Source: JAOZTV01 sp965371805
Lineage (GTDB): Bacteria > Acidobacteriota > Aminicenantia > UBA2199
Reading direction: 5' to 3'
Assembly: GCA_965371805.1 (NCBI GenBank)
Contig: CBDUZW010000009.1
Coordinates: 38,676-102,675, forward strand
DNA length: 64,000 nt
Part shown: positions 27,901 to 35,032 of the stretch, in pieces
Layout of the letters: each line of letters starts with the position of its first letter
How positions within the stretch are numbered: the stretch's first letter is position 1
The notes under the pieces: generated by a model
Databases searched by the model: none
What the model saw: only the letters and a program-made list of their open reading frames with translations
Told to the model about the DNA's origin: nothing
Made by a program: the position numbers and the translations under genes

Positions 27901-29166
27901 CCAGATATCACCTAAAGCCTCTGCTAATGGCGTATTCCCACTTGCAGGAATAGTATAAGCCGTATTTTTATATGCCTGCAATAGTGTAAGATCAGCGGGA
28001 TCTGAAGGATGCTCAAGATCAGCAATATCCGCTACCCATCTGCCGCCATTTGCAGAATTAAAACGGAACATACCCATTTTAACCTTTTCATATGAGTTTT
28101 CAGCAACCTGACAGGCAACTTCCCTTAAGACCTGAGTTCTCGTCCAGACTCTTTTAGTCCCATTTACACTTCCACAGGATGAAACTTGATTTAAAGGAGC
28201 ATCTGCAGGGAGTACTGAAAGATCAAATGTACCATAAGTGGTAAAATTGGTAACAACAGCTCTTTGTGCATCAGTTGCATTGTAGAAAAGCCATTCCATG
28301 TAATTATTACCCAACCATACATTTGATTGACCTGTATTAGTTCCATAAAACCCTAAAACCTTTAATTCCAAACCTGCTGCAACCTCTGTACCTACAACTC
28401 TTCCACCTACTGCAAAATCACCCACTCTGTTTTTTAAAGTGATCCAGCCGGTTGCTGTATCAATCGTATCTATCTGCGCCTTTGCACCTGTACCCTTATC
28501 AACCAGCCACCAGTCAGGAAGGTATAAAGTCGCACCAAATGTATCTATTCTGATAGAATCTCCTGAAACTTCTCTTATATCTTCCTCCAAATACATTTGA
28601 ATATTATCACTGCCAGTTTGAAAAGTATTACCAGCCGGTCCAATATCTGTCAGTCTCAACCAGGAATTATCGTCAGTCCATTTTTCAGCTATCTTTCCAC
28701 GGGCTTGACCATTAATATCAAATACCCATTGTCCGACAACATACCGATCACGATGGTCGTACTCAACCTTGATCCAGTCAGAATTAAATAGATTTTCACA
28801 ATCAGAATCTGCATTTCCATCAGTTTTATTTATAATATGGTTTGAATCTATCTGCAGATATGCCATATATAATCTTGATGTAAGATTATTTACAGATCTA
28901 TAATTATACATAGTACCACCTGGATAATTTACACCCTGATCATACCCGTCATCAGTCGTTCCTGCTAACCCATCAGGACCCAGTTTTGGATAATAAATAA
29001 TCTCCTGCATCGAACCTGAACTATCCAGCAGGAACATAACATTGGGTTTAATAATATCACTACCTGCATTAACCCCCAGAAATAATTCCTTATCATCTGA
29101 AAACATATTCATATTGAATGTCCCCAGAATAAATACTAAAAGTAATAAAATTCTTAGTTTTTTCAT
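24988..29166 (-). CDS. pilY1: PilY1-like type IV pilus tip/adhesion protein
   Basis: A 1392-residue secreted protein. The signal peptide (MKKLRILLLLVFILGTF) is followed by a von Willebrand A domain whose MIDAS is intact (D48-S-S50-G-S52). The A domain is spread to about residue 600 by inserted beta-rich segments. The C-terminal half is the PilY1 beta-propeller (GREIWGFIPDEVLPA-like LNGGEEIWGFIPDEVLP, LYVGTNNGILHMVDA), with an EF-hand-like calcium loop DKDNNGFVD near 1045; in Pseudomonas this loop controls pilus extension and retraction. AAGGAG precedes the ATG. It is the fifth gene of a minor-pilin operon, matching the fimU-pilV-pilW-pilX-pilY1 order known from Pseudomonas. The length is at the large end for the family. 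The C-terminus is Gly/Pro-rich. Confidence 0.93.
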   Translation of the reverse strand: MKKLRILLLLVFILGTFNMNMFSDDKELFLGVNAGSDIIKPNVMFLLDSSGSMQEIIYYPKLGPDGLAGTTDDGYDQGVNYPGGTMYNYRSVNNLTSRLYMAYLQIDSNHIINKTDGNADSDCENLFNSDWIKVEYDHRDRYVVGQWVFDINGQARGKIAEKWTDDNSWLRLTDIGPAGNTFQTGSDNIQMYLEEDIREVSGDSIRIDTFGATLYLPDWWLVDKGTGAKAQIDTIDTATGWITLKNRVGDFAVGGRVVGTEVAAGLELKVLGFYGTNTGQSNVWLGNNYMEWLFYNATDAQRAVVTNFTTYGTFDLSVLPADAPLNQVSSCGSVNGTKRVWTRTQVLREVACQVAENSYEKVKMGMFRFNSANGGRWVADIADLEHPSDPADLTLLQAYKNTAYTIPASGNTPLAEALGDIWRYYKPGSDAYELNGWVDKDYKIVTDGTFDVDTSPVEHWCQKNYVVLITDGNPTGDTFDDSRWSTNGSIFTDPSSSYQRTAAYTSWSTWSPADGWGDLDSTGHYYLDDVAYFLRNQDMFPDVLFPDWPGDQNIYTFTIGFALELPLLEETALNGDGAYYTATNFDDLINAFDNIINTIILRNFAFSSITAPKKTAATTTENLNISYVGYFLPSTSKSVWEGHLLAKELEEKWGYDKDLIPNGITFDELYDTKAACDADALVAGKICTRVLNLSETQKWDAYVKMLNRSTARNLFYYDGDGLLATDIKAFTALSDETDATRLSLFKEATSAADATIIETKLYLKEFGDIYHSDVSFLGKPISGKKYIRNINPTECVTDPSKCYQAFYDAKQTRDPVLYVGTNNGILHMVDAHPLNGGEEIWGFIPDEVLPAVKRIANSTEHEYTVDGRINIEDIFYQNGSTKEWRSVLCFGLRRGGNAYYMMDVSDVGTKPKLLWKFKDDVTATITDVKKTYSGQSFSKPLIVKMRMKQIADPDKIEDKWVAIFTGGFAFNDEDITDSRGKAIFIVDASTGELIWKIGYNNADGAEDVATYQYLETAIESDRKTHLTKSELFNYSIPSSLSVVDKDNNGFVDSIYFGNKAGHLFKIDTMNLDRDNWRVYNLYTHSVVDETTFGTVSAIITAVDNTIPKTPVITVDAPLSVMYIDYNLIAIRDSDKAYSAGKIDEITGNKVKVLLTSDSTFVTGQVVSIKTWDPIYLEPTLAFDSCYNLWIAFGTGDRDRPRTNPTRGKMVAFMEKWVYNLTLSNLVDLASGLTLPPLIEDGSTWSVTETDVAVSATKLGFYYKFPNIREKLFDPKPIILPDKNFQPHIIFNTYQPPVIASGVIADPCDAPDEGNMQYYDIGIGSCPDFMVTLKKTGGRIAGGGIYNPKEPGPPEYVIYKGGGSVGGTEGTSAPPPKTLPYTGRYIFWKEKKR

Positions 29167-29280
29167 TGTTTCTCCTTATGCAGCATCAGCCACATTCAAA
29201 AATAGAATTCAAAATTTCTATTTTCATATATTCTAAAATAAATAATAAAATTAATAACTAAACCTTAAGATAAGATTTAT

Positions 29281-29775
29281 TTAATTTCCAGACTTTACGA
29301 TACCCAGTATTCCAGTCTGGATTTCTGAATATGACGTCCTTTTCCCTGTTGTTTTCTTAGCCGTTATTGGCAGGTACCAGATAACGGGCACTACTCCTGT
29401 TCCGGTATTTTCAACTGAGGATCCCGAAAGATGTGTTGGATTAAATCCTTCAAAAATTTCCATTGGATTGGAAATGTTGTCTTCAAGATCTTTTAATGAC
29501 CCGGTAATATATGCAGTATAATTATTGCCATAACCTATTATTTTCGTATCAATAATCGATTTTTCTAAAGCGGCAATGTCATCAGCGTCAAGATCTTTCA
29601 TCAATGCTCTCATTTGTTCAACACCTTCGACTGCTACATAAAAAGCCTGTTTACTTCTATAAAAATTTGCTGTTGTCTCATTCTCTATCGAGGTAACAGT
29701 CAATCCCGCAATTGCCATAATAGATAAAATCATAATGGTGACAAGCGCTAATATTAAAATACTTCCTCTTCTCAT
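29281..29775 (-). CDS. pilX: PilX-like minor pilin
   Basis: A 164-residue protein starting MRRGSILILALVTIMILSIM. A very short basic leader followed by a hydrophobic helix and E-containing SIENETTANFYRSKQAFYVAVEG is the PilX N-terminal pattern (PF14341-like). There is no classic GFTLIE cleavage site, which is usual for PilX. The Cys-free C-terminal half is beta-rich. It lies eight bases after pilW and 114 bases before pilY1, where PilX belongs. It is thought to join the minor-pilin complex that primes pilus assembly with PilY1. Confidence 0.85.
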   Translation of the reverse strand: MRRGSILILALVTIMILSIMAIAGLTVTSIENETTANFYRSKQAFYVAVEGVEQMRALMKDLDADDIAALEKSIIDTKIIGYGNNYTAYITGSLKDLEDNISNPMEIFEGFNPTHLSGSSVENTGTGVVPVIWYLPITAKKTTGKRTSYSEIQTGILGIVKSGN

Positions 29776-29783
29776 TTATCCCC

Positions 29784-30881
29784 CTATATTCCTATACTCT
29801 GGTTCTTTGGTTGAATCAACATATTATATATTTTATAATAATATTTACCAGATGGGAGACTATTAGCTGGTCTATCCCCCAAGGCAGGTATGATCATATT
29901 TTCTATTTCTGTACCAACAAAATTATCCGTTAGAGCGACTATACTTACATATATCTCACTAAGTGCCAGCTCCTGCAATTCAGGAATTAAAAATGAAATG
30001 TGCTCTGTTGACCCATTTATAAAAAAATCTTTTCTATTTGTTACTGCAGGTAGATCAGGATAAACCGAATAACCGATTTGCATATCCCATATATTTTCTG
30101 CCATAACATATCGTATTGAAGTAGCGCTGTTCAAAACATCGTCATCACCAACTGCATCAACTACCCTTACAAGATCTCTCCTTGTCCGTCTAAGATCACT
30201 ATCATACTGAGATTTAATGAGATATATGCTGAAATTTGTCAACCTGATAACCGGAGCAGTCATTGGATATGTAATCGTATTTCCATCTACTGTAGATCCC
30301 TCTCTTCTATCTTCATATCCATCAGAATCCAATAAGCCTGAATAATAAACAGGCTGAGTTCTTTTTTCTAAAACACTATCACCCGGATCAGGAGTCTTAG
30401 TAACTATGAACACATAATATCCGTCAATCCCCATGATTATCCCATAATCACCTTCCTGCCATTTTGTACAGTCAGTACATACATCTGTTGTCATGACAGG
30501 AATGTTATTATTTCCAGAAGGCGCAAAGGGAGTATATAAGGTAGTTAAAGCTTCCGGATCTCCGGAAGCAATTATGATCCCATCCGGATTATCATTCTTG
30601 TTAAGTGGATATATTCCTGTAAAATATGGAGAGCCCGCAAGGTATGCCTTTCCTAGAGTCAACATTGATCCAGCATTTTTTAAATCAGATGAGAGTATAT
30701 TCATAACAAATCTTGATTCCTGAATTTGCCTTACCCTGGATTGATCATCATTTGATTTTTGGCTGAAAGATATTAAAACCGTAAAGATACTACCCATTAT
30801 GATCAATGTAGCTACTGAAGAAATAATTAATTCAATAAGAGAAAATCCTTTATTATTTTTTAATATTTTTTTAATCTCCAT
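29784..30881 (-). CDS. pilW: PilW-like minor pilin
   Basis: A 365-residue prepilin. The class III leader ends KNNKG, cut before FSLIELIISSVATLIIMG, with the conserved Glu at +5 and a hydrophobic N-terminal helix. The large C-terminal domain includes a TDVCTDCTKWQEGDYGIIMG segment with two cysteines that could form a disulfide. The length and the downstream PilX/PilY1 genes fit PilW. Its ATG follows the pilV stop immediately (30882/30881), with a GGGGGAATAG ribosome site inside the end of pilV. Processing would be by the prepilin peptidase PilD, not encoded here. Confidence 0.88.
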   Translation of the reverse strand: MEIKKILKNNKGFSLIELIISSVATLIIMGSIFTVLISFSQKSNDDQSRVRQIQESRFVMNILSSDLKNAGSMLTLGKAYLAGSPYFTGIYPLNKNDNPDGIIIASGDPEALTTLYTPFAPSGNNNIPVMTTDVCTDCTKWQEGDYGIIMGIDGYYVFIVTKTPDPGDSVLEKRTQPVYYSGLLDSDGYEDRREGSTVDGNTITYPMTAPVIRLTNFSIYLIKSQYDSDLRRTRRDLVRVVDAVGDDDVLNSATSIRYVMAENIWDMQIGYSVYPDLPAVTNRKDFFINGSTEHISFLIPELQELALSEIYVSIVALTDNFVGTEIENMIIPALGDRPANSLPSGKYYYKIYNMLIQPKNQSIGI

Positions 30882-31334
30882 CTATTCCCCCTTACTCGTA
30901 CTGAAATTGACACTGAAAAGAAAATTATTACTTTTTACCTGATAGCCATACCTGACAACTACATCAATTGTAGACAAATCTATACCCATATTCGTCGTTA
31001 CAGTTCTTTCAAATATATTTTCTCGGCCTCCTAATGCACCTGTTTCAGCTAGAGTGTCTACATTTACTGGATCTCTATTTAGATGATAATAAATATAATC
31101 AACCTGAGTCGTTGGGTTTGGCATATCAGTATAAGGAAATTTAAAATACTCTTCCAACTTTTCCTCAGCAAGCACAATAGCAACATTTCTTTCGTTTATG
31201 GAATTATTCTGTTGTCCCTGAACGATAAATGCACTGAGAATTGCAATTAAAGAAAATGCAACCAGTGAAATTGCAATTAAAACTTCAATTAATGTGAAAC
31301 CTTTATTCAAATGATTTTTTTGTATTTTTGACAT
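30882..31334 (-). CDS. pilV: PilV-like minor pilin
   Basis: A 150-residue prepilin with leader …HLNKG cut before FTLIEVLIAISLVAFSLIAIL, a textbook type IV pilin N-terminus with Glu at +5. PilV-type wording follows (VLAEEKLEEYFKFPY). The start overlaps the end of the preceding fimT-like gene by 32 bases; a strong GGGGGAG lies three bases before the ATG. Together with its neighbours it forms the minor-pilin initiation complex of a type IV pilus. Confidence 0.88.
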   Translation of the reverse strand: MSKIQKNHLNKGFTLIEVLIAISLVAFSLIAILSAFIVQGQQNNSINERNVAIVLAEEKLEEYFKFPYTDMPNPTTQVDYIYYHLNRDPVNVDTLAETGALGGRENIFERTVTTNMGIDLSTIDVVVRYGYQVKSNNFLFSVNFSTSKGE

Positions 31335-31848
31335 TTACTCCCCCTGAAGGATTTATTATTATTGTATCTTTTCTTTCGAACTCATCTTTATTGTTTTTAA
31401 AATACACAGGTATTGTTATTACCGATGGAACCGGGTTAGGAGTTGTTCCATTTATATCACTCTTTTTGAATATCATTCCCCTTGAATTAGAAACAAAAGA
31501 ATAATCGTCAAATGAACCACTATCAAAGAATTCTTTTAGACTTTTTGTTTGAAGAAAAGAGCTTGATCTAACCAGAACAGTTATCGTATCCCTATCTGCG
31601 ACATTCAGTTGTTTCTTTATCGAATATGAGTTCCCATCATCACTAAACTCAAGCATAACATACCTGTTTTCCTGTATTGCAAGATTTTTTACATAAGAAA
31701 TCTCTGCAAGAAGTCTATTAACTGCTCCCGTATAGTTCGCTTCTTTAACTGCTTTATAACCAATCGTAATGACCATTCCGAATAAAATTGCAGCAAGTCC
31801 AAGAACTATTAAAAGCTCAATTATCTGAAAACCTTTATTATTCTTCAT
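31303..31848 (-). CDS. FimT/FimU-like (GspH family) minor pilin
   Basis: A 181-residue prepilin starting MKNNKG, cut before FQIIELLIVLGLAAILFGMV, with Glu at +5. The position and the segment NRLLAEISYVKNLAIQENRYVMLEF match GspH/FimT proteins; the C-terminal part ends with an INPSGGVN motif, also typical of that family. It is the first gene of the pilin operon. A GAGG site lies six bases before the ATG. The 163-base gap before it (31849-32011) separates it from a response regulator-GGDEF gene on the same strand and shows no strong promoter. FimT-type proteins can bind DNA in some competence systems; whether this one does is unknown. Confidence 0.85.
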   Translation of the reverse strand: MKNNKGFQIIELLIVLGLAAILFGMVITIGYKAVKEANYTGAVNRLLAEISYVKNLAIQENRYVMLEFSDDGNSYSIKKQLNVADRDTITVLVRSSSFLQTKSLKEFFDSGSFDDYSFVSNSRGMIFKKSDINGTTPNPVPSVITIPVYFKNNKDEFERKDTIIINPSGGVNVKNTKKSFE

Positions 31849-32011
31849 TTATTACCTCACTTATCAGTAGCAATATTCATGCCACTTTATTTTTACCTAT
31901 TTAGATAGTCCAGACAAAATTTATTAGTTTTTTTTGTATAGTTTTTACACACATAGCACAATCATGTTATATTTAAGTATTAATTTCATGAACTTATTTA
32001 AGAATAAAACC

Positions 32012-32935
32012 CTAACTATATATAACAACTCTATTTTTTCCTTTCTCTTTACCTTCGTATAATGCTTTATCTGCATTCCCGATAAGCTCATCCTTATTAT
32101 TTGAATTATTTGGAAAGGCTGCAAGACCAATTGTGACAGTAATAGAGATTGATTTCTTATCCTTTCCTATTTTGAAATAGTCTGAATTAAAGGAATTTAC
32201 TATTCTATCTGCAACATTTTGCGCATCTTTTACAGGAGTTACCGGAAGTGCTACAAGAAACTCCTCTCCCCCATATCTGCTGAGAATATCACAACCTCTT
32301 ATTGATTTTTTAATAAGTTCAGCTGCCTTTATAAGCACCAGATCTCCAACAGGATGCCCATATGTATCATTAACTTTTTTAAAATCGTCTATGTCGATCA
32401 TCAGGACACAAAGTGTCCCGGAATATCTTACATGTCTCTTAATTTCCCGTTCAATCAATTGTTTTATGAATCTATGATTATATATCTCGGTAAGACCATC
32501 AAGGTTTGATAGTTTTTTGTAATATTCAGATCGCCTGGCAAGTTCTCTCAACCGTCTTGTTTCAAGTGCTTTTTCAATTACAAATAGTACTTTTTTAAAA
32601 TCAAAAGGTTTAGATATAAAATCAAAAGCTCCTGCCTTCATAGCTTCAACAGAATATTCTACAGTTGAAAAAGCCGTCATAATAATCACAGGAATATCCA
32701 TATCAATCTCTCTAATCGCTATTATAAGCTTTATCCCATCCAGCTCAGGCATAACAATATCTGAGATCACCAGATCAACTTCATTTTCATTGAAAACTTC
32801 GAGAGCATCCCTGCCATTATTTGCAGTTAAGGCAGAATAACCTTCCAGTTCCAGGTATTCCTTTAAATTGCTACTTATGTCGACTTCATCATCGACAATG
32901 AGAATACATTTTTTTTCTTTTAAATCTTTTTCCAT
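32012..32935 (-). CDS. Response regulator with GGDEF output (PleD-like)
   Basis: A 307-residue soluble c-di-GMP synthase regulated by phosphorylation. ATG 32935 is preferred over the upstream TTG because GAGG lies six bases before it. Receiver domain 9-125: acidic pocket VDDE, phospho-acceptor Asp59 (ISDIVMPELDG), Thr in MTAFS and Lys in ISKPFD. A short coiled linker leads to a GGDEF domain (about 150-305) with active site SRYGGEEF and an I-site RGCD upstream. It has no histidine kinase nearby. It lies upstream of, and in the same direction as, the pilin operon, so control of pili by c-di-GMP is a natural hypothesis. Confidence 0.93.
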   Translation of the reverse strand: MEKDLKEKKCILIVDDEVDISSNLKEYLELEGYSALTANNGRDALEVFNENEVDLVISDIVMPELDGIKLIIAIREIDMDIPVIIMTAFSTVEYSVEAMKAGAFDFISKPFDFKKVLFVIEKALETRRLRELARRSEYYKKLSNLDGLTEIYNHRFIKQLIEREIKRHVRYSGTLCVLMIDIDDFKKVNDTYGHPVGDLVLIKAAELIKKSIRGCDILSRYGGEEFLVALPVTPVKDAQNVADRIVNSFNSDYFKIGKDKKSISITVTIGLAAFPNNSNNKDELIGNADKALYEGKEKGKNRVVIYS

Positions 32936-33000
32936 TAACAACCTCAATATTAACAGCCAATATACACATTATCAGAATTTTAAAAAAAAAGTCAACCTTT

Positions 33001-33030
33001 TTACCATTTTTTTTTAAATTAAGGTATAAT
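33001..33030 (+). promoter_or_regulatory. Promoter overlapping the NtrC-type regulator start (leaderless candidate)
   Basis: TTACCA (33001-33006), an 18-base spacer and a perfect TATAAT (33025-33030) end eight bases before ATG 33039. The transcript would begin at about the start codon, and there is no Shine-Dalgarno site at usual distance. Confidence 0.45.
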
Positions 33031-33038
33031 TGGTATAT

Positions 33039-34406
33039 ATGGAAAAAATACTTATTGTAGAAGATAATATAGCAATGCGTGAAATGCTGGTAAGCATTCT
33101 AAAAGAAAAAGGATATATAGTAAAAGATGCACCAGATGTTTCAACGGCACTTCTATTATTAAAAAAAGAATCTTTTTCAATTATACTTTCTGATCTTCAA
33201 ATGCCGGGAATGGATGGCTTGTCATTTTTGAAGAAGATAAAAGACAATAGGATACCCTTTATAATGATAACTGCATACGGTTCCATTGAACAGGCAGTTG
33301 AAGCAATGAAAGAGGGAGCCTTTGATTTTATATCTAAGCCGGTAGATCCTGAATATCTCTTCATAATTATAAAAAAAGCTCTGAAGTCCACTCAAATAGT
33401 TAGAGAAAACCTCATATTTAAAGAAGTACATTCATCAATGATAGAAAAATCCTCAATAATCGGAAACAGCAGGGCGATTTTACAAGAGGCTGAAAAGATT
33501 AGAAAAGTTGCCCATACAAATACTCCGGTATTACTACTTGGAGAAAGTGGGACCGGGAAAGAACTTTTTGCAAGGGCGCTTCACAGGTTAAGTGACAGAA
33601 AAGAACAACCTTTTATTGCTGTCAACTCGGCATCAATACCTGAAAACCTGCTTGAAAATGAACTCTTCGGACATGAAAAAGGATCTTACACTGATGCATA
33701 TATACAGCAAATAGGAAAGCTCGAACTCGCACAAGGCGGCACCTTTTTCCTTGACGAGATTGGAGATCTCCCCTTCAGGCTTCAAGGAAAACTTCTACGT
33801 GTAATAGAGGAAAAGTCTATTTCCAGGATAGGCAGCTCACAAGAAATTAATTTGGATATCCGCTTCGTTTTTGCAACAAATTCCAATCTGGAAACTGCCG
33901 TTGCAGAAAACAGATTTAGAAAAGATCTTTTTTTCAGGATCTCTGTCTTTCCGGTGACCCTGCCGCCCTTAAGAGAAAGAAAAGGCGATATAGATCTGTT
34001 GACTAAATTTTTTATAAAAAAATTCTGCAAAGATATGAACAGGAACAAGGAGCTGAGTATCAATGAAACTGTAGTTAAAAAACTATCTGAATACAATTGG
34101 CCGGGAAATGTCAGGGAGCTTTCTAATACAATAGAAAGAGCAGTGATTATTTCAAGATCGGACGAGATCCAAAGCTCAGATATAATTCTACCAAAGAATA
34201 TTGTCAACTTTGAAGAAGAGATATCAATGAGTGGTAGTTTAAAACATGTAACAACAAAATTTGTTAAAAGAATTGAAATAAAAATGATAAAAGATACACT
34301 TGAGATCACAAAAAACAATAAAACTGAAGCTGCTAAATTACTTGAAATAAGTTATAAAACAATTTTAGAGAAGATAAAAGAATATGGAATTCAGAAAGAA
34401 AACTAA
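33039..34406 (+). CDS. NtrC-family response regulator with altered GAFTGA motif
   Basis: A 455-residue protein: receiver (Asp52 in LSDLQMPGMDG), AAA+ sigma-54 interaction-type ATPase (Walker A GESGTGKE from about 168, Walker B GTFFLDEIGDLP, Arg-rich ISVFPVTLPPLRER) and a Fis-type helix-turn-helix (KTEAAKLLEISYKTILEKIKE). The sigma-54-contact loop, normally GAFTGA, reads GSYTDA at 215-220, with the final Gly replaced by Asp; Tyr for Phe is tolerated in some members, but the Gly to Asp change is not usual. The protein may therefore not activate sigma-54 promoters. ATG 33039 replaces a TTG nine bases upstream because of the TATAAT at 33025. The last 23 bases overlap the next gene. No partner kinase is adjacent. 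Confidence 0.9.
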   Translation: MEKILIVEDNIAMREMLVSILKEKGYIVKDAPDVSTALLLLKKESFSIILSDLQMPGMDGLSFLKKIKDNRIPFIMITAYGSIEQAVEAMKEGAFDFISKPVDPEYLFIIIKKALKSTQIVRENLIFKEVHSSMIEKSSIIGNSRAILQEAEKIRKVAHTNTPVLLLGESGTGKELFARALHRLSDRKEQPFIAVNSASIPENLLENELFGHEKGSYTDAYIQQIGKLELAQGGTFFLDEIGDLPFRLQGKLLRVIEEKSISRIGSSQEINLDIRFVFATNSNLETAVAENRFRKDLFFRISVFPVTLPPLRERKGDIDLLTKFFIKKFCKDMNRNKELSINETVVKKLSEYNWPGNVRELSNTIERAVIISRSDEIQSSDIILPKNIVNFEEEISMSGSLKHVTTKFVKRIEIKMIKDTLEITKNNKTEAAKLLEISYKTILEKIKEYGIQKEN

Positions 34407-35025
34407 ATTCTTTTTTATAAGAAAAATTTTTAAATTCCTGATAAATGTTATATTTCTATTTAGTAAATTTAGAATCGAAGGCATAGAAAAAGTAGAAAAA
34501 ATTAAAAAAAAAAACCTGCCAATAATATTTGTATTCTGGCATAAAAAAATTTTTGTCACAATTTATCAATTCAAGAATTCGGGAGCAAGGCCTCTAATAT
34601 CAAATTCTACTGATGGTGAACTTGTCTCTCAAGTAGCTGAAGAATTCAGGATGAAACCTGTCAGAGGATCCTCCTCTAAAGGTGGAGCAAGAGCATTTAT
34701 AAAAATGATGCACTCTATAAAAAAAGATAAATCACATGTTTTAATAACAGCAGACGGTCCAAAAGGACCTCCTGAACAGATAAAGGAAGGCACCATAAAG
34801 TTAGCAATAAAAACAGAAGCTGCCATTATACCTATAAGCTGGAATGCCACAAAGGTTAAAATCTTTAAAAAATCCTGGGATAATTTTGAAATGCCACTTC
34901 CCTTTGGAAAAATAGTATTTAAATTTGGAGATCCAATATATATAAAGAAAACGGAAAAGGAATTAGAAAAAAATCAGATTAAACAATTTAAAAAAATCAT
35001 CAAAGATGGAATAGATAATCTATAA
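34384..35025 (+). CDS. DUF374-family lysophospholipid acyltransferase-like protein
   Basis: A 213-residue membrane-associated protein. After a basic N-terminus and hydrophobic segment (FKFLINVIFLFSKF) come the DUF374 landmarks: FWHKKI with His53 in the place of the acyltransferase histidine, STDGELVSQVAEEF, VRGSSSKGGARAF and TADGPKGPPEQIKEG. These families transfer acyl chains to lipid A precursors or phospholipids; the exact acceptor is unknown. The gene begins within the NtrC-type regulator (23-base overlap) and is probably translated by coupling, as only a weak AGAAG site precedes it. It ends seven bases before a convergent GGDEF gene. Confidence 0.83.
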   Translation: MEFRKKTKFFFIRKIFKFLINVIFLFSKFRIEGIEKVEKIKKKNLPIIFVFWHKKIFVTIYQFKNSGARPLISNSTDGELVSQVAEEFRMKPVRGSSSKGGARAFIKMMHSIKKDKSHVLITADGPKGPPEQIKEGTIKLAIKTEAAIIPISWNATKVKIFKKSWDNFEMPLPFGKIVFKFGDPIYIKKTEKELEKNQIKQFKKIIKDGIDNL

Positions 35026-35032
35026 TTTTTCT

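Noticed and set aside
33782..34318. 178-codon minus-strand frame
   Set aside because: Shadow of the NtrC-type regulator, whose motifs are unambiguous on the plus strand.
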